A stretch of 29,328 nt of DNA, from the NCBI GenBank assembly GCA_946480575.1, contig CAMLKF010000016.1:1-29328 (forward strand), read 5' to 3'. How positions within the stretch are numbered: position 1 is the first letter of the stretch; each line of letters starts with the position of its first letter. Under the pieces are notes generated by a model that was not told the origin of the DNA, made no database searches, and worked only from the letters and a program-made list of their open reading frames with translations. Positions 14,538 through 22,157 of the stretch are shown in pieces. The position numbers and the translations under genes were made by a program. This DNA comes from an uncultured Nitrososphaera sp. (GTDB lineage: Archaea; Thermoproteota; Nitrososphaeria; Nitrososphaerales; Nitrososphaeraceae).

Positions 14538-16067
14538 TTACGCGAGCTTGCCACCGACAGGGGGGACGTACCCCTTCAGGTCCTCTCCCCTGACGATGTC
14601 TTCTTCTGGCGGCACATAATCGACTACTCCATGCCTCTGCTCTCCTAGATACTTCTTTTGTGTGGCCAACGCGACACCAATAAAGATCGCAAACGATATT
14701 GGCGGTGGTATCATTGTGTCCAAACCTACGAGATCTGCAGGGATTGTGAAGAATAACGCCAGCCTTAGAATGGTTCCTGCTATGAGCGATGCGACGGCGG
14801 CAGGCATGTTGGCCTTCTTCCAGAACAGACCTAGTGTCAAAGGCGCGAGCGCGCCGGCAAACACAATGTCAAACGCGACTATCAGGTAGATGCCAGGCTG
14901 CGGCAGCATGTATGCCAGTATGAATGCAGCAACCATCATAGGTATTGTGAATATCCTGGTTGTCATCAGCAGCTTCTTGTCCTCCATGCCTGGTTTCTTT
15001 TGCAATCCGCGCAGGATATCGCGCTGTATAAGGTTCCTAGAGATGACGCTAGATATTGCAAGCAGGCCGCCATTTGCAGTAGACATCGATGCGCCGAGCA
15101 CACCCATCAAGAGCGCAGCCCCGACTGCAAATGGCATGTGGTTCAGTGCAAGCTCCGGATATGAGAGGAAGGGATCAGCAATGTTGGGCAGGAAGAATAA
15201 CGCCACAATCCCTAGCATGCTTGTTGGAATCACTGTGAGCAGCGTGAGGCCGCCGCCCATGGCAGCTCCCCTTTGCGCAGTCTTTGGATCTCTGGCCGCA
15301 AACACCCTTTCCATAAAGTCCAGCGCAACAATGTCTCCAAACCCGAGCGCCGCAATGGCTGCCCAGTTTACGTACGCGCCGGCGGCAGGGTCTGTCAGCC
15401 CGGACATATCAAGATAGCCCGGCGGTGCGGCTCCAATGATTGTGGCAAAGTCAACGCCGGCGTATCCACCGTAGAAGAACAGGAACGCTGCCCAGAATGC
15501 AATGATGGCTAGGTATATCTGGAAAATGTCGGTGTATGCCGAAGAGAACAGACCGCCTGCAAAGGTATAAACCAACACTACTGCGGCGCCAATGAGCACT
15601 GCCCAGAAAAAGTCAATCCCAAGAACAGCTTGCAGGATAAAGCCGGTCGCTGCAAAGTTGCCTGCAACCAGAATCGTAAAGCTAATCATCAGCAGAACGC
15701 TGGATATTGCCTCTGGACCCTTGCCAAACCTCCTGTAGTAAAAGTCCGGCAGGGTCAGCATCGACATCTTGTTTAATTTCTTTCCATAGAATGCCGCCGT
15801 CAGGAAAAGGCATGTTGAAAGCCCAATTGGAATCGCTGCTCCGGCCCAGAAACCGAATGAATAGACCAGCGACGCGTTGCCAAGTGACGAGTTGCCGTCG
15901 ACGGATTGCGCTGCGAGCATTGTCCCCACGAAGAAGAGAGGAAGGCTTTTTCCTGCGATCATGTATCTCTTGCTGCTCTTTCTGACAAGCCTAGAGGTCA
16001 GCGTGCCAACGACAATAGAAAGTACCAGAAAACCGATTATAGCTATGCTGTATTCTATCCCCGCCAT
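14538..16067 (-). CDS. SSS-family Na+/solute symporter
   Basis: A 509-residue membrane protein with about 13 hydrophobic segments and the sodium:solute symporter fold. Marks are the TM1-TM2 loop MIAGKSLPLFFVGTMLAAQ, the FAGGLFSSAYTDIFQ segment typical of TM5, and the Na+-site region LLMGVLGASMSTANGGLLA of TM8. Substrates in this family include urea, proline, acetate and other small solutes. Group I.1b ammonia oxidisers use SSS members for urea, but nothing nearby proves that here. The gene stands alone with a TATA box 25 bases before the ATG. Confidence 0.88.
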   Translation of the reverse strand: MAGIEYSIAIIGFLVLSIVVGTLTSRLVRKSSKRYMIAGKSLPLFFVGTMLAAQSVDGNSSLGNASLVYSFGFWAGAAIPIGLSTCLFLTAAFYGKKLNKMSMLTLPDFYYRRFGKGPEAISSVLLMISFTILVAGNFAATGFILQAVLGIDFFWAVLIGAAVVLVYTFAGGLFSSAYTDIFQIYLAIIAFWAAFLFFYGGYAGVDFATIIGAAPPGYLDMSGLTDPAAGAYVNWAAIAALGFGDIVALDFMERVFAARDPKTAQRGAAMGGGLTLLTVIPTSMLGIVALFFLPNIADPFLSYPELALNHMPFAVGAALLMGVLGASMSTANGGLLAISSVISRNLIQRDILRGLQKKPGMEDKKLLMTTRIFTIPMMVAAFILAYMLPQPGIYLIVAFDIVFAGALAPLTLGLFWKKANMPAAVASLIAGTILRLALFFTIPADLVGLDTMIPPPISFAIFIGVALATQKKYLGEQRHGVVDYVPPEEDIVRGEDLKGYVPPVGGKLA

Positions 16068-16085
16068 AGGCTTTCCACATATATA

Positions 16086-16097
16086 GTAAATATATAA
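16086..16097 (-). promoter_or_regulatory. TATA box of the SSS transporter
   Basis: The minus strand reads TTATATATTTAC centred 25 bases before the ATG, so the transcript should be leaderless. Confidence 0.6.
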
Positions 16098-16141
16098 GCA
16101 TTGCAGAAGTCATAAATACGCCCAAAGTTCGACTGCCGAAC

Positions 16142-16398
16142 TCATGGTCTGCATATGCCCGACACTTGCAGAAGGTGGAAGCAAAAGCTGATGTCCTCCT
16201 TCCTGATGTCCGGAACCTGTCTGCCGGCTTCGTGCTTCAAGTCCTGAATAAAGTCATAGATCTCGTCGACCGTGACAGGCGCGTCCGGATATCCGACGTC
16301 TTTGTTCACGGTATTGTACATCGAAATGTAATAACTAAGGAAAGCAGCTTGACGGCGGTCTGCTCTTCCCGCAGCACCTCGCTCATGTTATTTTTCAT
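16142..16398 (-). pseudogene. Small hypothetical gene with an apparent frameshift
   Basis: The minus strand opens with MKNNMSEVLREEQTAVKLLS (ATG 16398). Its frame soon ends, and a protein-like sequence resumes one frame over: YYISMYNTVNKDVGYPDAPV and then TVDEIYDFIQDL through to the stop at 16142. A downstream ATG (16321) would give an intact 59-residue protein on its own. Joined by a one-base correction the gene would encode about 85 residues, soluble and mixed alpha/beta. Family not recognised. It may be a frameshifted gene, a sequencing indel, or a genuine short ORF from 16321. Confidence 0.4.
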
Positions 16399-16444
16399 TC
16401 TCTGAAAGTTATCTAAAAATGATATAAGGTTTGGGGTAAAAAAT

Positions 16445-16487
16445 GTAAACTACATATCATTTTTTCGTATTGAGATGCGTAGTTTAC
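16445..16487 (+). repeat. 9-bp inverted repeat upstream of the ParB-like gene
   Basis: GTAAACTAC (16445-16453) and GTAGTTTAC (16479-16487) form perfect arms 25 bases apart, with partial symmetry beyond them. The repeat lies 78-120 bases upstream of the ParB-like start and may be an operator or centromere-like site; it could also form a hairpin. Confidence 0.55.
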
Positions 16488-16527
16488 TTTTAGAGCCACG
16501 AAAAGGAAAATTTTGCTTATCCGAAAA

Positions 16528-16543
16528 GATATTTATAAATATC
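16528..16543 (+). promoter_or_regulatory. Palindromic TATA box of the ParB-like gene
   Basis: GATATTTATAAATATC is a perfect 16-bp palindrome with a TATA core centred 29 bases before the ATG. CGAAAAG just upstream can serve as the BRE. The symmetry could allow binding by a dimeric regulator, including the gene's own product. Confidence 0.6.
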
Positions 16544-16564
16544 ATTATTAGTAATTAGCTGGCT

Positions 16565-17311
16565 ATGAAGGTCAAGAACATCCCCGTCGAGCTGATCGAC
16601 GTTGCGAAGGAAAACGTGCGCAAGGACCAGGATTTTGGCAAGGACATCAGCGACAGGCTGATGAAGGAACATTTATCAAAATTTGATCTGCTCCAGCCGG
16701 TGGTTGTTCGATTTGACGATGAAAGCAGGCGCTACAAGCTGCTGATCGGCCGCAGGAGGTTCTTTGCTCTGAACGCCAAGGGGGTCAAGGAAGTGCCAGC
16801 AGTCATCACCGAGCTTGAAGGTGCCGAAGCGGAGGCCGCGTCGCTCTTTGAAAACCTGATCCGCAAGGACCTGTCGCCTCTAGAAAAGGCACACATGGTG
16901 AAAAAGCTTGTCGACTCGACAAAAGGCGGGATAACCGGCGCGTCTGCAAAGTACGGCCTGCCAAAGAGCACGATAAGCGAATGGCTCAGCATACTGACAC
17001 TTCCGCAGCCGCTGCAGGATCAGATAGAGGGTGGCAAGATCACCTCTTATGAAGCTATCAGGATCGCAAGGAGGCCCGACATACACAGTAGGCTGGTGGA
17101 AGCAGCCGCGCAGTCTAGGCTGCAGGAGGAGATGATCTCGGCAGGAGTCAAGCGCGGAGCGCCAAAGGGGCTCCTGACCGTGCGCCTTGTGTTTGACCCG
17201 CGCAAGAAACCAGACAGAAAGATCTGGGAACGCCTCAATGAAAAAGCAAGCCAGAGCGGCCTTGAGGTCACCGACTATGTCAGGAACATCGTTGCAAAGC
17301 ACATGCAGTAA
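16565..17311 (+). CDS. ParB/RepB/Spo0J-like DNA-binding protein (orphan)
   Basis: A 248-residue protein. The N-terminal ParB domain (about 1-95) includes YKLLIGRRRFFALNAKG, the counterpart of the GERR motif, and LFENLIRKDLSPLEKAHMV, matching the ENLxRxxLxPxExA box. A helix-turn-helix region follows (GITGASAKYGLPKSTISEWL, about 120-140). The C-terminus (LTVRLVFDPRKKPDRKIWER onward) replaces the usual dimerisation domain. Bacterial ParB proteins bind CTP and slide from parS; no parA gene is adjacent here, so a role in chromosome organisation or transcription is open. Preceded by an inverted repeat and a palindromic promoter, which suggests autoregulation. Confidence 0.85.
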   Translation: MKVKNIPVELIDVAKENVRKDQDFGKDISDRLMKEHLSKFDLLQPVVVRFDDESRRYKLLIGRRRFFALNAKGVKEVPAVITELEGAEAEAASLFENLIRKDLSPLEKAHMVKKLVDSTKGGITGASAKYGLPKSTISEWLSILTLPQPLQDQIEGGKITSYEAIRIARRPDIHSRLVEAAAQSRLQEEMISAGVKRGAPKGLLTVRLVFDPRKKPDRKIWERLNEKASQSGLEVTDYVRNIVAKHMQ

Positions 17312-17318
17312 GCCCGAA

Positions 17319-17330
17319 CTATATTTATAC
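17319..17330 (+). promoter_or_regulatory. TATA box of the ArsB/NhaD permease
   Basis: CTATATTTATAC lies 8 bases after the ParB-like stop and is centred about 30 bases before the TTG start at 17355, which supports a leaderless TTG start. Confidence 0.55.
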
Positions 17331-17354
17331 GGCGATTTAATAACTACGTAGGTT

Positions 17355-18797
17355 TTGGAAGTTCCCGAGCAGCCGCCAAAAGCTGCCCCGAAAAAAATTG
17401 CGATAGGCATCGGCCTCATAGCAGCTTTTGCTGCCCTGATATTTTCTATCCCGCCGGCGCTAGGTCTGGACATACACCCGATGATCCTAGTTTCGGCACT
17501 CATCCTTGTTTCTGTCTACATTGTGTTATCGTTTGAATTCTACCACAGAAGCACGGTCGCGCTCATTGGCGCAATAGTGATTATTGGCGCCGCGATCGCC
17601 CTTGGGACCCTGCAGGCAGAGGAGAGCTTTGAGTTTGTTGTTGGTGCCGTCGACTACAACACCATCGGGCTCCTGCTTGGCATGATGATAATAGTTGCGA
17701 TCCTTGCTGAGTCGGGCGTCTTCCAGTGGGTCGCCATAAGGGCAAGCAAGGTCAGCAAGGGAAACCTGTGGAAGCTGATGCTGATCCTGTGCACCTTTAC
17801 AGCAGTGGTATCGATGTTCATCGATAACGTCACAACAGTCCTTTTGATGATTCCAGTCACGATATCTGTTTTCAGGATCTTCAAGATCTCGCCGATCCCG
17901 TTCATCCTTGCTCAGGCTCTGGCGTCAAATATTGGGGGCACAGCCACGCTCATTGGTGACCCGCCCAACATAATCATAGGCTCTGCAGCCAACATCGACT
18001 TTAACACGTTCATAATACACATGGGCCCTACCGTAGCAGTGACGTTCGTGGCGTCACTCTTCCTCCTCAAGTTCATTTTCAGGAAAGATCTGAAGGCCCA
18101 GGTGCAGAACTTGGAGCAGCTTATGAAGGAAGATGAAAACGCTTACCTGAAAGACAGGGGCTTGCTGAAAAAATCTCTTGGCGTCCTGCTTGGAGTCATT
18201 GCGCTTTTTGTTGTGCATGGGGCTCTCCATATCGAGCCGTCCGTAATTGCGCTTGGCGGTGCAGCTGTCCTCCTGGTGGTCACGAGGGCGAGCCCCGAAA
18301 GGGTCTTTCACGAAATAGACTGGCCAACCCTGATGTTCTTCACCGGCCTTTTCATTATCGTTGGAATTGCAGAGCATGCCGGCATGATAGGCTTGCTGTC
18401 GTCTGCCACTATCTCTGCAACAGGCGGCGACCCGTGGCTCACATTCCTTTCCATAATATGGCTTGCCGCAATCGCAAGCGCGTTCGTAGACAACATACCG
18501 TTTACCGCTACGATGGTCCCGGTTATCCAGACGCTCAACACCAATCCGAATATTGCAGCACTTTTTGGCGACTTCCAGACAAGCCCGCTCTGGTGGGCGC
18601 TGGCCCTTGGCGCGGACTTTGGCGGCAACGGAACACTTGTCGGGTCAAGCGCAGGCATAATAGCCGCCGGCATCAGCGAAAAGCACGGCCACAAGATAAG
18701 TTTCAACAGGTGGTTCATCGTCGGCTTCCCCTTCATGATAATGACTGTTGCGATAGGGACTGCAGTCCTTATCATAGACATAATGCTGCGCATCTGA
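17355..18797 (+). CDS. ArsB/NhaD-type ion transporter (SLC13/IT superfamily)
   Basis: A 480-residue membrane protein with about 12 hydrophobic segments and a duplicated helix-hairpin layout. Marks are the two symmetry-related signatures, NVTTVLLMIPVTISVFRI with GGTATLIGDPPNIIIG in the first half, and VDNIPFTATMVPVIQT with GADFGGNGTLVGSSAG in the second. The family exports arsenite or exchanges Na+ for protons, and related members move other anions. No arsenic genes lie nearby, so Na+/H+ exchange or a general anion role is as likely. The start is TTG just downstream of the TATA box; the N-terminus is short and Pro/Lys-rich before the first helix. Confidence 0.87.
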   Translation: MEVPEQPPKAAPKKIAIGIGLIAAFAALIFSIPPALGLDIHPMILVSALILVSVYIVLSFEFYHRSTVALIGAIVIIGAAIALGTLQAEESFEFVVGAVDYNTIGLLLGMMIIVAILAESGVFQWVAIRASKVSKGNLWKLMLILCTFTAVVSMFIDNVTTVLLMIPVTISVFRIFKISPIPFILAQALASNIGGTATLIGDPPNIIIGSAANIDFNTFIIHMGPTVAVTFVASLFLLKFIFRKDLKAQVQNLEQLMKEDENAYLKDRGLLKKSLGVLLGVIALFVVHGALHIEPSVIALGGAAVLLVVTRASPERVFHEIDWPTLMFFTGLFIIVGIAEHAGMIGLLSSATISATGGDPWLTFLSIIWLAAIASAFVDNIPFTATMVPVIQTLNTNPNIAALFGDFQTSPLWWALALGADFGGNGTLVGSSAGIIAAGISEKHGHKISFNRWFIVGFPFMIMTVAIGTAVLIIDIMLRI

Positions 18798-18804
18798 CAG
18801 CGAT

Positions 18805-18815
18805 ACATTTTATAC
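18805..18815 (+). promoter_or_regulatory. TATA box of the deoxyhypusine synthase gene
   Basis: ACATTTTATAC is centred 28 bases before the ATG at 18838, predicting a leaderless transcript. Confidence 0.5.
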
Positions 18816-18837
18816 TGTAGCGCCAATATGCCTCAGC

Positions 18838-19800
18838 ATGGCCGGCAGAGTGAAAAAGGGCAGGGATCTTTTGCACAGCTCGGTTAAGGATTATGCAATC
18901 AAACAGAATGACGTGAATTCGATATTTTCAAACATGGCAAATTCCGGCGGCTTTGAGTCGCGGAACCTTGCAGATGGTGTTGACATTTTGCGCAGGATGC
19001 TGGATGACAAGAGCTGCACCAAGTTCATGTCGTTTGTAGGGGCATTGATGTCGACAGGCGCAAGGGGCATCATACGCGACATGATAAAAAACAGGATGTG
19101 CGACGTCATAATCACCACTTGCGGCGCGCTGGACCACGACATCGCAAGGGCCTATGACAAGTATTACGCCGGCGACTTTCGCATGGACGACAGCATGCTG
19201 CTGAACAAGAACATCCACCGGCTTGGAAATGTGCTTGTTCCGATGGACAACTATGGCCCGCTCATCGAGGAAAAGATGCAAAAGCGCCTGAGTGCAATGT
19301 ACAAGGATGGCAGGCGCAGCGTTGCCACGTACGAGATAACCGATTATATCGGCAGCACACTTGACAGGTCATCCTTCCTGTACTGGGCGCACAGGAACAA
19401 GATCCCAGTCATTGTGCCGGGCATAGTGGACGGCGCGGTCGGAAGCCAAGTGTGGTTCTTTTACCAGCAGCACAAGGACTTTAAAGTAGACATTTTGAAG
19501 GACGAAAGCAGGTTATCTGACATTGTCTTTGAAGCTAAAAAGGCAGGCGCGTTCATGATAGGAGGCGGCATTTCAAAGCACCACACGCTCTGGTGGAACC
19601 AGTTTAGGGGCGGGCTTGACTACGCGGTCTATATCACCACGGCGCCGGAATGGGACGGGAGCCTGAGCGGCGCGCTGGTTGCTGAAGCTATATCGTGGGG
19701 CAAGGTGACCACAAAGGCCCGCCAGACTACGATACACGGCGAAGCGACCACACTTTTGCCCTTTATCTACGCCGCGCTTCTTGCAGGAAGGAAAGCGTAG
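18838..19800 (+). CDS. dys: Deoxyhypusine synthase
   Basis: A 320-residue NAD-dependent enzyme that transfers the aminobutyl group of spermidine to a lysine of translation factor aIF5A, the first step of hypusine formation. Present are the NAD and spermidine site IVPGIVDGAVGSQ, GGGISKHH (242-249) with the catalytic His, DYAVYITTAPEWDGSLSGAL, and the Schiff-base Lys289 in AISWGKV. Length and motifs fit archaeal enzymes. The ureohydrolase that can supply putrescine follows 114 bases downstream. aIF5A is not in the window. This is the canonical copy, unlike the paralogue at 12.3-13.3 kb. Confidence 0.92.
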   Translation: MAGRVKKGRDLLHSSVKDYAIKQNDVNSIFSNMANSGGFESRNLADGVDILRRMLDDKSCTKFMSFVGALMSTGARGIIRDMIKNRMCDVIITTCGALDHDIARAYDKYYAGDFRMDDSMLLNKNIHRLGNVLVPMDNYGPLIEEKMQKRLSAMYKDGRRSVATYEITDYIGSTLDRSSFLYWAHRNKIPVIVPGIVDGAVGSQVWFFYQQHKDFKVDILKDESRLSDIVFEAKKAGAFMIGGGISKHHTLWWNQFRGGLDYAVYITTAPEWDGSLSGALVAEAISWGKVTTKARQTTIHGEATTLLPFIYAALLAGRKA

Positions 19801-19831
19801 ATTACGCTTTTCCCTGCCTATTGCCGAAGGT

Positions 19832-19848
19832 CGTTCGGCGGCCGAACG
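19832..19848 (+). promoter_or_regulatory. Hairpin/palindrome between direct repeats ahead of the ureohydrolase
   Basis: CGTTCGG-CGG-CCGAACG is a 7-bp perfect stem with a 3-base centre. It lies between two copies of CGTAGATTAC (19796-19805 and 19858-19867). It may terminate the deoxyhypusine synthase transcript or act as an operator for the ureohydrolase promoter. Confidence 0.45.
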
Positions 19849-19878
19849 AATCCAAAACGTAGATTACTTAGCAATGTT

Positions 19879-19889
19879 TAAAAAATACT
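19879..19889 (+). promoter_or_regulatory. TATA-like box of the ureohydrolase gene
   Basis: An AT-rich TAAAAAATACT is centred about 31 bases before the ATG at 19915 and gives a very short or absent leader. Confidence 0.4.
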
Positions 19890-19914
19890 TACTAATTAAC
19901 TACCTCGACCTCAA

Positions 19915-21030
19915 ATGGGGATGGAATTTTACGGAGATTCATACAAGGGAAACGACGAGCCAATCTTTGTAGGCATACCGACATTTCTGAAGCTGCCATG
20001 GCTGCGAAGCCAAGCAGAGCTCAACAAAGTCAAGCCGGACGTGGCGATAATAGGCGAGCCTTTTGACTTTGGAACTACCATTCGCCCCGGGGCAAGGTAC
20101 GGCCCAAGGGCAATACGGGCGGCTTCAACCGTGCCATCCCCGCCTTATGAACATTTCAATATCGAGACAGGTGTTGACCCTTTTGGGGTGTTTCGCACGG
20201 CCGACTATGGCGATGTTGTTGTTTCACCCGGCGACGTGGTGGAGTCGCACAGGAGGATGACTGACAAGGTAAAAGAGGTTCTTGACATTGATGGCATCCC
20301 TGTGATGCTTGGAGGCGATCACTCTATCACGTTTGCAAACGTCAGGGCGTTTGCCAAGAAGTACAAGAACATTGGCATGATCCACATCGACACCCACGCA
20401 GACTGCGCACCGCAGGGCCTCTGTGGCTTCAAGTATGACCACGGCGCGCACATCAGGAGGATAATGGAGCTTGGCTGCCTCAAGGGCAAGAACTACACCC
20501 TCATTGGCCCGCGGGGCTACTGGCCGGGACCAGACCTCTACAAGTGGATGGCCGACCAGGACTTCCAGTGGTTCACGATGCTTGATGTTGAAGAGCTTGG
20601 CATAGACCAGATAGCCAAGGAGGCTGCCGATAGGGCTAATGACAACGTTGACGGCGTATACATCAGCTGGGACATCGACACGTTTGACCCTGCTTATGCG
20701 CCGGGGACGGGCGAGCCGGAGCCAAACGGTCTGACGTCGAGGGAAGGCATGAGGCTCATGCGATTGCTCTCGACCTCGTTTGACCCAGACAAGTTTGCCT
20801 TTGACCTTGTAGAAGTGGCGCCAAACTATGACGTGAGCGACGTCAACTCGTATAATGGCGGCATTACGTCTGGTCTCGCAAACAGGCTGATAGTGGAGCT
20901 ACTGGCAGGGCTTTCGCTCACAAAGAAGGGGCAGATGGAGGGCAAGCCAGTGAGGCCGAGGCAATACCGCGGTAAGGGACACACGTACAGCTTTGGCGGA
21001 CGCAAGGCAAAGGTGCCTGGGCGCAAATGA
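19915..21030 (+). CDS. speB: Agmatinase-family ureohydrolase
   Basis: A 371-residue arginase-fold enzyme. All binuclear metal ligands are present: His136 (GGDHS), Asp159, His161 and Asp163 (HIDTHADC), Asp253 and Asp255 (SWDIDTFDP). The ARYGPRAIR segment and APGTGEPEPNGL loop are typical of agmatinases. It would split agmatine to putrescine and urea. The protein is 50-70 residues longer than a classical agmatinase, with an N-terminal extension and a basic C-terminal tail, as also seen in ureohydrolases acting on other guanidino compounds, so the substrate is not certain. The stop overlaps the next gene's start (ATGA), coupling it to a urease-gamma-like protein; deoxyhypusine synthase lies upstream. 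Confidence 0.88.
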   Translation: MGMEFYGDSYKGNDEPIFVGIPTFLKLPWLRSQAELNKVKPDVAIIGEPFDFGTTIRPGARYGPRAIRAASTVPSPPYEHFNIETGVDPFGVFRTADYGDVVVSPGDVVESHRRMTDKVKEVLDIDGIPVMLGGDHSITFANVRAFAKKYKNIGMIHIDTHADCAPQGLCGFKYDHGAHIRRIMELGCLKGKNYTLIGPRGYWPGPDLYKWMADQDFQWFTMLDVEELGIDQIAKEAADRANDNVDGVYISWDIDTFDPAYAPGTGEPEPNGLTSREGMRLMRLLSTSFDPDKFAFDLVEVAPNYDVSDVNSYNGGITSGLANRLIVELLAGLSLTKKGQMEGKPVRPRQYRGKGHTYSFGGRKAKVPGRK

Positions 21031-21410
21031 TCCACGTCAAGGCGACAATCTGGGGCGAGCCTGACGTGCTCCCCTTTACGCGGATATTTGATTATGGCAG
21101 CGCTGATGAAGAAATTTTCTTTAGCTCTGCCGCCATGATACAGGAAAAGCTTGCCCGCAAGATGAAGATAAACGCCAACGAAGCGCTAGTAACATACTGC
21201 GTGTGTGTCGTAAAATCAATTCGCGCCGGCAGGCCCGAGAGCGACATTCAAGAAGACGCTCAGGAAATCCTATCTGCCGACAAGGTGATGGTAGGCGTCC
21301 CGGAGACCCTGCGCGTAATCACATTTGAGGCAAAGATAGACAGCATGCCGGCCATAAAGATAACATTCAAGGAGCCGATACCAACAAGCAGCTACATGCT
21401 GGCAGGCTGA
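21027..21410 (+). CDS. Orphan urease gamma-subunit-like protein
   Basis: A 127-residue protein whose residues about 40-120 align by eye, with nearly the same spacing, to urease gamma (UreA). LARKMKINANEAL corresponds to LARGLKLNYPES, then RAGRP to RDGKS, VMVGVPETL to VMEGVPEMI, and ITFEAKID to the VEATF strand, ending at KEPI like HNPI. The first 38 residues (MIHVKATIWGEPDVLPFTRI onward) are not from UreA. No beta or alpha urease subunit lies in the window. Its ATG overlaps the TGA of the ureohydrolase, so the two are co-translated. It could be a regulatory or structural partner of that enzyme. Homology is inferred from motif reading only. Confidence 0.65.
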   Translation: MIHVKATIWGEPDVLPFTRIFDYGSADEEIFFSSAAMIQEKLARKMKINANEALVTYCVCVVKSIRAGRPESDIQEDAQEILSADKVMVGVPETLRVITFEAKIDSMPAIKITFKEPIPTSSYMLAG

Positions 21411-21416
21411 GGCGTG

Positions 21417-21460
21417 AAAAAAAAATGATATAGCAGAACCATTCAATCACCTAATTGAAT
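21417..21460 (-). terminator. Hairpin plus T-run terminator between convergent genes
   Basis: ATTCAAT (21441-21447) and ATTGAAT (21454-21460) form a perfect 7-bp stem with a 6-base loop. On the minus strand the stem is followed by a run of nine T (21417-21425). It would end the small membrane-protein transcript and lies directly after the plus-strand urease-like gene. Confidence 0.5.
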
Positions 21461-21493
21461 CAGATTAATGCTTGTTCAACCAAATGCTTAAAG

Positions 21494-21781
21494 CTAAGTC
21501 CTTCTGTAGATTGGAATGAAGCAAAAAGAGGAGACGACGATAACGACGGCTGCGACTACTACCACTGCAAGCGACTGAAAGATTATAACGCTTTCGTTTT
21601 TCTTCATTAGCGAAGTACCACCAGACCTTCGTTCATAGTCGATTATCAATGGCAATTCCAAGTAGGCCAGCTCTTTAAGCTTCTTCTTTAGGCGGTATCT
21701 CACGTTGGATGTGGCCTTTTCGTCTAGCTGTAATTTGCCACCCAGGTAGTCAAGCTCAAACTTTGACAGCATGCCAGTCAT
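21494..21781 (-). CDS. Small tail-anchored membrane protein
   Basis: A 95-residue protein. The N-terminal 45 residues are charged and helical (MLSKFELDYLGGKLQLDEKA and then NVRYRLKKKLKELAYLELPL), a pattern seen in several short thaumarchaeal proteins that resemble a DNA- or RNA-binding helical domain. A single hydrophobic helix (VIIFQSLAVVVVAAVVIVVS) near the C-terminus would anchor it in the membrane, with a short RRT tail. Function unknown. Convergent with the ureohydrolase pair. Confidence 0.6.
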   Translation of the reverse strand: MTGMLSKFELDYLGGKLQLDEKATSNVRYRLKKKLKELAYLELPLIIDYERRSGGTSLMKKNESVIIFQSLAVVVVAAVVIVVSSFCFIPIYRRT

Positions 21782-22124
21782 TTCAGTTCACAGCTGTATT
21801 ATTATCTCTCGACAGAAAAAAGGATTGTGCAGTTGGGTTCCACGTTCAGAGAAGTTTAGATTCCAACCAATTACGCTTTGCTGTATTCCGAAGTATCAAC
21901 TTCCTCTGATTTGACAGCACAATGAGATGGGAAGCACTATTTTCCTAATGCATCATCTTTTAATCTGGCATATCTAGACGACCTCGGAGGCAAGAGTCCC
22001 ACTAGAGCCGAGATGTCAATGGACTTGGTCGGGCTTCTACTACATGAAATCTTTCTTGACAGCGTATACCTTAAGGTAATCCGGTCTAGAAGCTCAATAA
22101 CTAGGACTAGTAGAAGCAGTGGCA
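21782..22124. other. Intergenic stretch with a possible gene remnant
   Basis: I see no confident gene. A plus-strand frame ending at 22141 contains AEMSMDLVGLLLHEIFLDSV, with an internal ATG at 22013, and looks protein-like but has no proper start or promoter. The opposite-strand frame (21937-22176) is richer in Ser, Arg and Leu and looks like its shadow. Confidence 0.4.
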
Positions 22125-22136
22125 CCTTTTTTATCG
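22125..22136 (+). promoter_or_regulatory. TATA box of the multicopper oxidase gene
   Basis: CCTTTTTTATCG is centred 27 bases before the GTG at 22158. This supports transcription starting at the signal-peptide frame and not at the downstream frame. Confidence 0.5.
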
Positions 22137-22157
22137 AATGATTGCAGGTTCTGACGC

